Both the position numbers and the translations under genes were made by a program. Shown piece by piece: positions 51,908 through 60,715 of a stretch of DNA of 64,000 bases. Positions within the stretch are counted from its first letter, which is position 1, and the number at the start of each line of letters is the position of its first letter. This DNA comes from Bacteroidota bacterium (lineage in GTDB: Bacteria > Bacteroidota > Bacteroidia > Cytophagales > Cyclobacteriaceae), in assembly GCA_018267275.1 (NCBI GenBank), contig JAFDYV010000005.1:1-64000 (forward strand). The letters are read 5' to 3'. Under the pieces are notes generated by a model. It saw nothing but the letters and a program-made list of their open reading frames with translations. It had not been told where the DNA came from and searched no databases.

Positions 51908-54853
51908 TCAAAGCACAACATTTACAATCCTGCCCTGCACCACAATTACCTTTTTTGGCGGCTTGCCTTCACTCCATTTTTGAACAATCTCGGATGCAAG
52001 CACAACCTTCTCAATGTCTTCTTTGGGCATATCCAAAGCAAAATTCATTTTTGCCCGCACTTTGCCATTGATTGAAATGGGATATTCAAATGCATTTTCT
52101 TTCAAGTACTCCTCGTTGTAGGCGGGATACTTTGCATTAATAATGTAATCTGTATGACCCAACTTTTCCCACAACTCTTGGGCAATGTGCGGGGCGTAGG
52201 GCGACAATACAATGACCAATGGTTCTAAAACAGACCGCTTATTGCACTTCAACGAATTCAATTCGTTGGCACAAATCATGAACTCGCTCACGGACGTATT
52301 GAACGAATAGTTTTCTATGTCTGCCTCGGCTTTTTTGATGAGCTTGTGCAAAGCTTTTAACTCATCTTTGGTTGGTTCTGCATCTCTCACATTCAAATTA
52401 CCCTGTGCATCGTGGAAGAGGTTCCATACCCTGCGCAAGAATTTGAACACGCCATCAATACCTTGCGTGCTCCAAGGTTTAGATGCCTCTAATGGCCCCA
52501 GGAACATCTCGTACATGCGCAGTGTGTCTGCCCCGTAATTGTCAATGATGTCATCAGGGTTGACTACGTTAAAATACGACTTAGACATTTTTTCAATGGC
52601 GGAGCCGCAGATGTACTTCTCATTCTCATTAGTTATAAAAATTGCGTTGGCAAAATCAGGCTTCCACTTTTTAAATGCTTCCTTATCTAGCTCAAGCCCA
52701 TCGACAATCTTGATGTCTACGTGTAAAGGTTGAATATTTTCTTCTTTCAAATTCAAATACGAGGCAGTAACATGGAAGTCCCTAGTTTTGTTAAATTCCG
52801 AAACCTCAAAATCAACCTTTTGTCTAATCGAATTCACAAAGTCTTGTGACAAATCTCCCTTTTCAATTTTGTCAACGATGTCTTTCGAAACGAAAATTTC
52901 AGGAAGTGGAGAAACGTCCGAGCTAACTTGAAATGTCATTCCCAATCTATACACAAACCTTGAATCACCAGTAATTTTCCCCTGGTTAATCAACTTCTTA
53001 AACGGCTCATCAAAATTCAAGTAACCTAAATCATGCAGCACTTTTGTCCAGAGCCGGGCATACAACAAATGCGCAACGGCATGTTCAGAACCACCAATGT
53101 ACACGTCCACCTGGTTCCAATAATCCAACGCCTTTTTATCCGCGAAAGCGTTTTTGTTGTGTGGATCCATGTAACGCAAAAAATACCAAGCAGCACCTGC
53201 GTGGGTAGGCATGGTGTTGCTATCACGTTTTTGATTAGGAGTAAAGTTGATCCAATCGGTTAAATTAGCCAATGGCCCTTCTCCATTGCCCGAAGGCTTG
53301 AAGTTATTGGATGGCGGCAACTCCAATGGCAATTCACTTTCTTTCATCGCGTAAGGCATATCGTCCTTAAACACTACGGGGAACGGTTCGCCCCAATAGC
53401 GCTGTCGGCTCCAGCCTGCATCGCGCATTTTGTAATTCACTTGCCGTTTGCCAATGCCGCGTTTTTCAATTTCGGCAATAGCCACATCAATGGCATCACG
53501 CATCAACATGCCGTTTAAGAAACCCGAGTTCTCCAAAATCGCTTCTTTGGTGGGGTTCGCCTCGTTGCCGTTGTAATGTGAGCCGATAATATTGGTAACA
53601 GGAATATTGAAATGCTTGGCAAACTTATGGTCGCGCTCATCGCCACACGGTACTGCCATAATCGCACCCGTACCATAGCCGGCCAACACATACTCACTGA
53701 TCCACACCGGTGTCTGTTTGCCATCAAAAGGATTGACCGCATACGCGCCCGTAAACGCACCTGTAATCTTCTTCACCTCAGCCATGCGCTCTACCTCCGA
53801 GCGGCTCTCCACATATTTCAGGTACTTTTCAATTTCTTCTTTTTGCGCTTCCGTGGTGATCTGCTTCACCAATTCATGTTCGGGCGCCAGCACCATAAAG
53901 TCAACGCCAAAGATGGTATCGGGGCGTGTCGTAAAAACCCGAATCTCGAACTTCGAACCTTTCACTGCGAATTTCAACTCCGCTCCCACGCTCTTACCAA
54001 TCCAGTTGCTTTGAATTTCCTTCATGCTTTCGCTGAAGTCAATTTCCTCAAGTCCTTTCAATAGACGGTCTGCATACTCGGTGATTCGCAAACTCCACTG
54101 GCGCATTTGGCGCTTCACTACGGGGAACCCCCCGCGGTAGCTGACACCGTTGATCACTTCATCGTTGGCCAATACTGTGCCCAAAGCCTCGCACCAGTTC
54201 ACATCGGTATAGGCCAAATAGGCCAAACGGTATTCCATCAAAACCTCTTGCTGTTGCTTTTCAGAAAAACCTTGCCAATCGGCAGCGGAAAAAGCTTGAA
54301 CCTTTGATTTTGTATTTGGAACAGGGTGGTTCCGATTTCCTTCTGCTTCAAAAATTTTGATGAGCTCACTGATCCGCTCCGCCTTCTGTTTTTTGCGGTT
54401 AAACCAGCTATCAAAAATCTGCAAGAAAATCCATTGCGTCCATTTGTAATACTCGGGGTCGCACGTTTGTACTTCGCGGCTCCAATCATAACAAAAGCCA
54501 ATTTGACCCAACTGCCTTTTAAAGTTCTGGATGTTGTCTTGCGTGCTTTTGGCCGGGTGCACACCATGTTCAATTGCGTATTGTTCAGCAGGCAAGCCAA
54601 AGGCATCAAAACCCATAGGGTGCAACACATTGAATCCCTTCAATCGCTTAAAGCGCGCCACAATATCACTGGCGATATAGCCTAACGGATGGCCAACGTG
54701 CAAACCCGCACCGCTGGGATAGGGAAACATATCCAATACATAATATTTGGGCTTGGTAGTATCGTTATCTACTTTGTAGACACCCTTCTGTTGCCACGTG
54801 TTGCGCCATTTTTCTTCAATGCGCTTGATTTCTTCTTTGCTGTAGTCGGCCAT
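51908..54853 (-). CDS. leuS: Leucyl-tRNA synthetase
   Basis: From the ATG at 54853 (MADYSKEEIKRIEEKWRNTW) about 981 residues. Class I signatures: HVGHPLGY (HIGH-type motif) near residue 55 and KMSKS at IEKMSKSYFN. The CP1 editing domain and the tRNA-binding C-terminal segment are in place. The length exceeds the typical 860-940 because of an insertion after the catalytic core (about residues 640-760), a common form in Bacteroidota. The upstream ORF extension from 54898 lies in the gap and is not credible. Confidence 0.96.
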   Translation of the reverse strand: MADYSKEEIKRIEEKWRNTWQQKGVYKVDNDTTKPKYYVLDMFPYPSGAGLHVGHPLGYIASDIVARFKRLKGFNVLHPMGFDAFGLPAEQYAIEHGVHPAKSTQDNIQNFKRQLGQIGFCYDWSREVQTCDPEYYKWTQWIFLQIFDSWFNRKKQKAERISELIKIFEAEGNRNHPVPNTKSKVQAFSAADWQGFSEKQQQEVLMEYRLAYLAYTDVNWCEALGTVLANDEVINGVSYRGGFPVVKRQMRQWSLRITEYADRLLKGLEEIDFSESMKEIQSNWIGKSVGAELKFAVKGSKFEIRVFTTRPDTIFGVDFMVLAPEHELVKQITTEAQKEEIEKYLKYVESRSEVERMAEVKKITGAFTGAYAVNPFDGKQTPVWISEYVLAGYGTGAIMAVPCGDERDHKFAKHFNIPVTNIIGSHYNGNEANPTKEAILENSGFLNGMLMRDAIDVAIAEIEKRGIGKRQVNYKMRDAGWSRQRYWGEPFPVVFKDDMPYAMKESELPLELPPSNNFKPSGNGEGPLANLTDWINFTPNQKRDSNTMPTHAGAAWYFLRYMDPHNKNAFADKKALDYWNQVDVYIGGSEHAVAHLLYARLWTKVLHDLGYLNFDEPFKKLINQGKITGDSRFVYRLGMTFQVSSDVSPLPEIFVSKDIVDKIEKGDLSQDFVNSIRQKVDFEVSEFNKTRDFHVTASYLNLKEENIQPLHVDIKIVDGLELDKEAFKKWKPDFANAIFITNENEKYICGSAIEKMSKSYFNVVNPDDIIDNYGADTLRMYEMFLGPLEASKPWSTQGIDGVFKFLRRVWNLFHDAQGNLNVRDAEPTKDELKALHKLIKKAEADIENYSFNTSVSEFMICANELNSLKCNKRSVLEPLVIVLSPYAPHIAQELWEKLGHTDYIINAKYPAYNEEYLKENAFEYPISINGKVRAKMNFALDMPKEDIEKVVLASEIVQKWSEGKPPKKVIVVQGRIVNVVL

Positions 54854-54928
54854 TGCTGCTCGTTCAAATTCAATAGAACGGCAAAAATAAGGGTTCATGC
54901 CGAAAAACCAGCTACAATCGAAAAGGTA

Positions 54929-55726
54929 TCAGTTCAGTGTCGTAAGCGATTGAATATTTTCACGGTATGTCCTCCCAACCGGTATCTCCTGCCCTGCCAC
55001 TGTAACCTTACTGGCTCCTACGGCCGACACTTTCTTTTTCGCTACTAAATAAGATTTATGAACCCGCACCAGCTCACCCTCTGAAAACAATTCCTCAACA
55101 CTTTTCAACGTTCCTTTTACAATCAACTTCTCCGTGGGCAAAAATAAGATCGCATAATCCTTTAGCCCTTGCACATACAACACTTCATGCCGGTTAATGC
55201 GCACCTGTTTGGTACCCGACTTCACAAACATCTCTCCGTTGTCAGTTTGTCGCACCAGCGATGTTTCCTTGTCTTTTAATTCTCTGATCTCTTTTTCTAA
55301 CTGATCGATTTGATGTTTTTGCTGATACCAATCCAAGGCCTTGTAGAAAACCACGGTGAGCACCAAATACCAAAGCGTGGTGATGGCCAAGTAAAATGAA
55401 ATACCCTGAAATGTGTAATCACCATCGCCCAATACCAAGCCATATAGGTAGATGTCATAGGCTTGTTGCACCAGCAGGTAGACCAGCACCGCAGAAGCTA
55501 AAAAGAATCCGTATGCCAGCCATCGGCCCTGTTCCAGCAAGCGCGGCATCAACACCTTTAGGTTGACATAAGAGAGGGCCATTAACAGACTCACGCGCAC
55601 CACCGTACACTCGGCAAAGTGCCCGAGCCCCACTTTTTGGATAAGAAACCTGCGGTCGTATAAGACAATCAACGTGATCACAATCCAAAACAGGGTGATG
55701 TGCAGTTTGCGTCTGTTAAGTTTCAT
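54929..55726 (-). CDS. Membrane-anchored LytTR-domain regulator
   Basis: A 265-residue protein with about four transmembrane helices in the first 140 residues (ITLFWIVITLIVLY, VSLLMALSYVNL, WLAYGFFLASAVLVYLLV, FYLAITTLWYLVLTVVFY), a coiled linker (HQIDQLEKEIRELKDKE) and a LytTR DNA-binding domain (about 165-262: MFVKSGTKQVRINRHEVLYVQGLKDY...VRVHKSYLVAKKKVSAVGASKVTVAGQEIPVGRTYRE). It has no receiver domain, so DNA binding may be tied to membrane state. It is upstream of leuS by 75 bases on the same strand. Confidence 0.9.
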   Translation of the reverse strand: MKLNRRKLHITLFWIVITLIVLYDRRFLIQKVGLGHFAECTVVRVSLLMALSYVNLKVLMPRLLEQGRWLAYGFFLASAVLVYLLVQQAYDIYLYGLVLGDGDYTFQGISFYLAITTLWYLVLTVVFYKALDWYQQKHQIDQLEKEIRELKDKETSLVRQTDNGEMFVKSGTKQVRINRHEVLYVQGLKDYAILFLPTEKLIVKGTLKSVEELFSEGELVRVHKSYLVAKKKVSAVGASKVTVAGQEIPVGRTYRENIQSLTTLN

Positions 55727-55928
55727 GCGTGTTAGTGAATCTATGAATTGCCATCAAAACGTATTTGATGGGCTTGACAAGCCTTCCATTTATCAAATGT
55801 AATCGAACGAACGAAAATGAATGATGGATAAACCTAGTTGTTGGTCGAAAAAAGGCGTTGGTGGTCTACTTTGTAATTTTTGGTGGCCAACTGGCTCCCA
55901 CCGTCACGTATCATTGCAATAAAAAATT

Positions 55929-57086
55929 ATGCGAAACTTTATTTTTTGGCTGTTTACCACGACCCAATTAATGGGGCAAACTAATTCTAAAGTTGGCGGT
56001 GGCTGCGATGGATGTGAAATTATGTACCATGGCATGCCGAAGCAGATTAACGCAGTTGATACAAGTGCAGGATGGTTTGAAGCTGGGACAAAACTGATCG
56101 TTAAGGGGTTAGTGTTGCAACGCGATGGCCGCACACCGGCTGCCAACGTTGTTGTCTACTATTGGCATACCGACAACAATGGCCGATACTCGCCCGCAAA
56201 GGGTGCGCACAACGCAACCCGGCACGGTCACTTGCGCGGTTGGGTAAAAACCGGGCGCGATGGTCGCTATGAAATTTATACCATTCGCCCCGCGGCTTAC
56301 CCAAGCCATGATGAACCACAGCACATTCACCTCTCGATTAAAGAATCTGAGCTTGCAAATGAATACTATGTAGATGACCTTGTTTTTGATGATGATCCGT
56401 TGTTATATCGAAAAACAAAACGCGGATTTAAGGCGGAAAACCGAGGTGGAAGTGGCGTGCTGCGTATCGGAATGAAAAAGAATATCCAAGTTGCTGTACA
56501 CGACATCGTCTTAGGTCTTAACATACCTAATTATCCTTCAGCCACCGGGAAAGAGCAGAGTTCAGGACTCGAAATTGGCGAGGACAGCCCATCGTTTGGG
56601 CCAACGCACGCGTGGGGGCCCGACAAAGGGACTGAGGCTTGCCCCGTCTGTAAGTACGGCCGTTACCACGGAATTTTGTATTTCGTAGGCAACCGGCCGA
56701 ATTGGTCGGAGATCAAAAAGTGGCTTTCATTCTTGGAAACGGAAAGCCAAATGCGCGGCAAGTATTTAAAGGTTTACTTCGTGTATGGCAACGAAAAAGG
56801 CTTTGACGGGGAATCGCTGCAACGGGAATTGGCAGCGATTGGTAAAGAACTGGCTATTCGGCAAGTGGCGCTTACGTTTGTACCTTCACTCCGGGACACC
56901 ATCAGTGAAGTGCATTTAAACAAAGTTGACCCAGTCAATGAAAACACCTTTGTCATTTATCGCAACAGAACCATTGTTGACAAACGTGTAAATCTTTCAC
57001 CCAACGATGCGAATTTCCAACTGATCCGGAGTATTCTCGACAACACCAAGACCGAATTATTCTCGCTGCCATCACTGTCGCATTAA
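55929..57086 (+). CDS. Exported intradiol dioxygenase fused to a thioredoxin-like domain
   Basis: A 385-residue exported protein. The signal peptide ends near QLMGQ (residue 17). The N-terminal domain (about 50-200) is an intradiol ring-cleavage dioxygenase-like fold: the Fe(III) ligands of the family appear as Tyr87 (GRYS), Tyr124 (AAYPS) and His132/His134 (QHIHL), all present. The C-terminal part (about 235-385) has a thioredoxin-like start, TEACPVCKYGRYHGILYFVG, with the Cys238-x-x-Cys241 pair and a strand-helix layout. The two-domain fusion is unusual for catechol dioxygenases. It is followed by the NHL propeller gene after 22 bases. Confidence 0.83.
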   Translation: MRNFIFWLFTTTQLMGQTNSKVGGGCDGCEIMYHGMPKQINAVDTSAGWFEAGTKLIVKGLVLQRDGRTPAANVVVYYWHTDNNGRYSPAKGAHNATRHGHLRGWVKTGRDGRYEIYTIRPAAYPSHDEPQHIHLSIKESELANEYYVDDLVFDDDPLLYRKTKRGFKAENRGGSGVLRIGMKKNIQVAVHDIVLGLNIPNYPSATGKEQSSGLEIGEDSPSFGPTHAWGPDKGTEACPVCKYGRYHGILYFVGNRPNWSEIKKWLSFLETESQMRGKYLKVYFVYGNEKGFDGESLQRELAAIGKELAIRQVALTFVPSLRDTISEVHLNKVDPVNENTFVIYRNRTIVDKRVNLSPNDANFQLIRSILDNTKTELFSLPSLSH

Positions 57087-57108
57087 TAATTCACAATATC
57101 CAAACAAC

Positions 57109-57954
57109 ATGAAAACAGCGTTCCTCATTTTATTAATGATAGCAAGTATTTGGGCTGTAGCCCATCCCGGTATCGGGATCGTAATGGATAGCAAAGGAAA
57201 TGTTTATTACACTGACCTGACACAAGTGCTAAAAATTGATCTGCGGGGCAACAAGTCTGTAGTTGTTAAAAATGTACATACCCATGAGTTGTACATCGAC
57301 AGTAATGACAACGTCTTTGGGGAACACCTTTGGTACGGTGGCGGAAAAACCGATGACTGGTGGCATTATGTGTGGCGACTAACTCCCAATGGTTCTCTTG
57401 AGAAAATCGTGCCCCCAACAAAAGGGTTTCGCAGCCAACATAGCTTTGTGAAAGATGTGCACGATAACAGTTATTGGGTTGATGACACGAAACATGGTTG
57501 TCTAAGACTTCGCAAAAACCCTCATAATCAGTCGGTAGTAAAACCAGTAGACAGCTGTTTCAATAAGATCCATTGGCTACACGTGTCGCGAGCGGGAAAT
57601 CTTTATTTCACTAATGGGAATCACCTTGTTAGGGTGGACCAAACCGGCCATGTGAAGCCATTGGCAAAGGTTGTAAATACACACGCCACAGCGCAAAAAA
57701 ACAATGATCAGTACATTAGCGGCCTGTCGACTGACGCTGCTGAAAATGTTTACGTAGCGGACTATACTGCAAGAGTAGTAAGGAAGGTGGACCGTTACGG
57801 AAATGTATCAGTATTCCAAACTACCCGAACACCCTGGTCGCCTGCAGGCACGTTAATGGGGCGTAACGGAGACTTTTGGCTACTAGAGTGCTCTTCAACC
57901 AATGAGGTTCGAGTAGAGAAAATATCAAAAGACGGCACTCGAACAATTTACTAA
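57109..57954 (+). CDS. NHL-repeat beta-propeller protein
   Basis: A 281-residue exported protein with a signal peptide (to AVAHP). Six-bladed propeller pattern: each repeat has VMDSKGNVYYTDLTQVLKIDLRG, LYIDSNDNVFGEHLWYGG, LHVSRAGNLYFTNGNHLVRVDQTG, STDAAENVYVADYTARVVRKVDRYGNVSVF. This is the NHL/SMP-30-like blade. It probably forms a protein- or metal-binding scaffold in the periplasm. It is in an operon with the dioxygenase-thioredoxin protein 22 bases upstream, so the two may act together. Confidence 0.8.
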   Translation: MKTAFLILLMIASIWAVAHPGIGIVMDSKGNVYYTDLTQVLKIDLRGNKSVVVKNVHTHELYIDSNDNVFGEHLWYGGGKTDDWWHYVWRLTPNGSLEKIVPPTKGFRSQHSFVKDVHDNSYWVDDTKHGCLRLRKNPHNQSVVKPVDSCFNKIHWLHVSRAGNLYFTNGNHLVRVDQTGHVKPLAKVVNTHATAQKNNDQYISGLSTDAAENVYVADYTARVVRKVDRYGNVSVFQTTRTPWSPAGTLMGRNGDFWLLECSSTNEVRVEKISKDGTRTIY

Positions 57955-57999
57955 AAAGTAAAACTTGCTTATCTTCACAGGCTTTTCGCACCACCGCCT

Positions 58000-58224
58000 A
58001 TGAAGACAGTAGCCTATAACCCCAGCACATTGGAAGTTGATTTCGCCAATGCATTATACATTTTGCAAGGTGAAATACAGAAGCACTTGCAAGGCAATCA
58101 AGTGATACACGTTGAAAGTAATTTGAAGCGCGACAACCCCATGGTAAAGTTCAATTTGCTGGATAAAGATGGCGACCCACACGAAATTGTGGTGCGAATC
58201 GTTCAGATTCCGGATAAATTTTAG
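58000..58224 (+). CDS. Small conserved-looking protein of unknown function
   Basis: A 74-residue soluble protein: MKTVAYNPSTLEVDFANAL, an acidic helix-like stretch and a C-terminal strand (DPHEIVVRIVQIP). No signal peptide, membrane segment or known motif is visible. It begins with a Lys-rich codon start and has balanced composition, so it reads as a real gene. It ends by sharing four bases (TTAG) with the stop of the convergent hutI gene. Function unknown. Confidence 0.6.
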   Translation: MKTVAYNPSTLEVDFANALYILQGEIQKHLQGNQVIHVESNLKRDNPMVKFNLLDKDGDPHEIVVRIVQIPDKF

Positions 58225-59462
58225 GATCGTACCCGCTCGCCTCGCAACATCACCTGATCTATCAGGTTGCTGCCAAAAGAATAGGGCAACAACGCCACCG
58301 ATGCCATCGGTTTGGTAATAAAAATGCTAGCAGTTTTGCCAATTGAAATACTTCCGTGGCTTTCCAACAAGTCAATCGCATAGGCCGTGTTGATGGTGGC
58401 TGCATTGATTGCCTCTTCAGGTGTCATTTTCATTTTAATGCACGCAAGGGAAATCATCAAAGGCATATTGCCAGAAGGTGCGCTGCCCGGGTTGTAATCA
58501 CTGGCGATGGCCAATGGTAGGCCTTCATCGATCATTTTGCGAGCAGGAGGAAAAGGCAAGTTTAAAAAGAACGCTGCGCCCGGCAATGCCGTGGGCATCG
58601 TCATTTTTCCTTTCAGACAGTCAATTTCTTCTTGACCAATGTTCTCTAAATGGTCCACACTTATTGCGTTCGTTTTCACCCCCACTTGCACCCCACCCGA
58701 TCGATGTAACTGGTTTGCGTGCAATCTGGGCCGCAACCCAAATCGCTTGCCACACTCCAAAATTTCTTCTGTTTCATCCGGTTCAAAAAAGCCCTGTTCG
58801 CAAAACGCATCTATGTAATCAGCCAATTTCTCCTGGGCAATGGCCGGTATCATCTCTTCGGTGATCAACTTGACGTAATCTTTTTTTTGCATGCCTTGCG
58901 GCACTGCATGCGCACCAAGAAAGGTAGTTTTTACCGTGAGCGGAGTCTGCTTACCAATTCGCCTTGCCACCCGCAGCATTTTCATTTCATCTGCTGTGGT
59001 GAGCCCGTAGCCACTCTTAATCTCAATAGCGCCTGTGCCCGTTTGGATTACTTCTTTCACACGATGCAAAGCACGTTCAAACAGTTCGTCTTCTGAAGTT
59101 TGCTGAAGCTTACGGGCAGAGTTCAAGATGCCACCGCCCTTGGCAGCGATCTCTGCATAGGTTGCACCTTTGATTTTCAGGACAAACTCATCCTCGCGCG
59201 TAGTTGCAAAAACCAAGTGGGTATGCGAGTCAATAAAAGATGGAAACACATATCGATCACTTGCATCAATGGTTTCATCGGGAATAAGCGAGGGTAGCAT
59301 TTCCATGCTGCCGAAATCACTGATCAACCCATCTTTAATATACAAATATGCATTAACCAAAATCGGCAGGTTCTGCATTTGCACACCCGCCAAGAAGGTG
59401 GGTGTAGCATCTCTCATTTGAACTAGACCCTTGATATTTTTGATTAGAATACCTTGGGCCAT
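58221..59462 (-). CDS. hutI: Imidazolonepropionase
   Basis: A 413-residue amidohydrolase that opens the ring of imidazolone-5-propionate in histidine degradation. The metal motif is SFIDSHTHLVFATTREDEF (His-x-His), with later GAHAVPQGM, LRPRLHANQLHRSGG and the catalytic ASDYNPGSAPSGNMPL. The C-terminal return is HGSISIGKTASIFI. No hutH or hutU is in the window, so the other steps are encoded elsewhere. It begins 18 bases after the barrel protein gene on the same strand. Confidence 0.95.
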   Translation of the reverse strand: MAQGILIKNIKGLVQMRDATPTFLAGVQMQNLPILVNAYLYIKDGLISDFGSMEMLPSLIPDETIDASDRYVFPSFIDSHTHLVFATTREDEFVLKIKGATYAEIAAKGGGILNSARKLQQTSEDELFERALHRVKEVIQTGTGAIEIKSGYGLTTADEMKMLRVARRIGKQTPLTVKTTFLGAHAVPQGMQKKDYVKLITEEMIPAIAQEKLADYIDAFCEQGFFEPDETEEILECGKRFGLRPRLHANQLHRSGGVQVGVKTNAISVDHLENIGQEEIDCLKGKMTMPTALPGAAFFLNLPFPPARKMIDEGLPLAIASDYNPGSAPSGNMPLMISLACIKMKMTPEEAINAATINTAYAIDLLESHGSISIGKTASIFITKPMASVALLPYSFGSNLIDQVMLRGERVRS

Positions 59463-59480
59463 AAATGAATGCTCGAGTTT

Positions 59481-60530
59481 TTACTTGCCGAATGATTCGA
59501 CTTTATAGTCAAGGCTAGTGCCAAAAACCGGGAATGAAATCTTGAACATGGCGTAAAATCCCTGACCGCTCACCGAAGGGCGGAAACCGATTTCGCCACC
59601 ATACGCCCAGCTTAAGGTGCGATTGAACTTTCCATCAATACCCGCACGAAAACCAAATGAGCTGGTTTTAATTGCATTGGTCGAATAGTCCACACCTTGG
59701 TAGGTAATTGGATCCAACTGCAGCGATGGCGCATACAGAATATCGAAAAACAGCGTGAGCATTCCATCATCTATGCCTTCTTCATATTTATCAAAGCTTA
59801 CGGCCACATTTCTGAACCAACTCATCGATCCACCTAGATAGATGTTTGTAGCAAACATGTTGCCGTACACGCTAAAGTTTTTCGCCACGCCTGAAATTGG
59901 GTCAGGAGGTAATTGCAAAGGCAACCCATTTCCAGCTTGATCGGTGAGCGATGCGTTGGTCAAATCCTGTGCCTTCAACACGCGGTTCAAATCGATGCTG
60001 CTTGCCCAATAGATTCCGCCCAAACGTGCTCCCATAATCTTTCGAACCTTGCAGGGTACTTCGGCATGAAGCGGGACATTCGCAGCCCACCGATTGCCCT
60101 TGAAGCTCTTCTTGTACAATACCATCTTGGTCTTGCCGCTTTCATCTTTGTCTTTAATGTGGTAGGTGCCGCCTAGTTCATAATAACTAAACACAGTAGG
60201 CTTGGTCGTGATACCATCGGTATTGTTATCCAATGCTGCCTGCCGGTTGAAATCAAAAAACTGGCTACTATAGGTTTTTCTAAAGTTGGCTTTGATGTCA
60301 AACTTATCTTGATAGTAGTAGTGAGCTTCAATTCCGTAACCGGCATTCACATTCGTGGCAAACAGTTCGCCATACAACGGCTGAAAACCGATGAATAGTT
60401 TGTTTACTGAATAAGGCTCATCATACAACTCCTCGTATGTCACTGCCTGTTTCTCTTTTTTGTCTTGTGCGAGCGCCACACCTGTAAAGAGCTGGCAAAA
60501 AATGATGCACGCTAAAAAAAATGATTTCAT
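59481..60530 (-). CDS. Outer membrane beta-barrel protein
   Basis: From the ATG at 60530 about 349 residues. Signal peptide MKSFFLACIIFCQLFTGVALAQ, then an alternating hydrophobic/aromatic strand pattern: KLFIGFQPLYGELFATN, GIEAHYYYQDKFDIKANFRK, FSYYELGGTYHI, AFRAGIDGKF and WAYGGEIGFRPSV, closing with SFPVFGTSLDYKVESFGK. It is a barrel-type outer membrane protein of unknown ligand. The ORF extends upstream to 60608, but the extra residues have no signal peptide sense. It precedes hutI in the same direction by 18 bases. Confidence 0.75.
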   Translation of the reverse strand: MKSFFLACIIFCQLFTGVALAQDKKEKQAVTYEELYDEPYSVNKLFIGFQPLYGELFATNVNAGYGIEAHYYYQDKFDIKANFRKTYSSQFFDFNRQAALDNNTDGITTKPTVFSYYELGGTYHIKDKDESGKTKMVLYKKSFKGNRWAANVPLHAEVPCKVRKIMGARLGGIYWASSIDLNRVLKAQDLTNASLTDQAGNGLPLQLPPDPISGVAKNFSVYGNMFATNIYLGGSMSWFRNVAVSFDKYEEGIDDGMLTLFFDILYAPSLQLDPITYQGVDYSTNAIKTSSFGFRAGIDGKFNRTLSWAYGGEIGFRPSVSGQGFYAMFKISFPVFGTSLDYKVESFGK

Positions 60531-60715
60531 ATCTAAAAAATTTATGCATTGGCCCCTCACCTGTTCGAACGCACCAAGAGCGCTTGTTGAATCTAGGCTC
60601 TTACGCAAAGTCCGGTAGGCGATATATGCCCAATATCATTCGAAAGGTAAATAAATTCTGCGGTTTGCCGAAGCAAAGTGTAAGGATTTCAGCGTTTTAC
60701 AATTTTTTCAAAACA

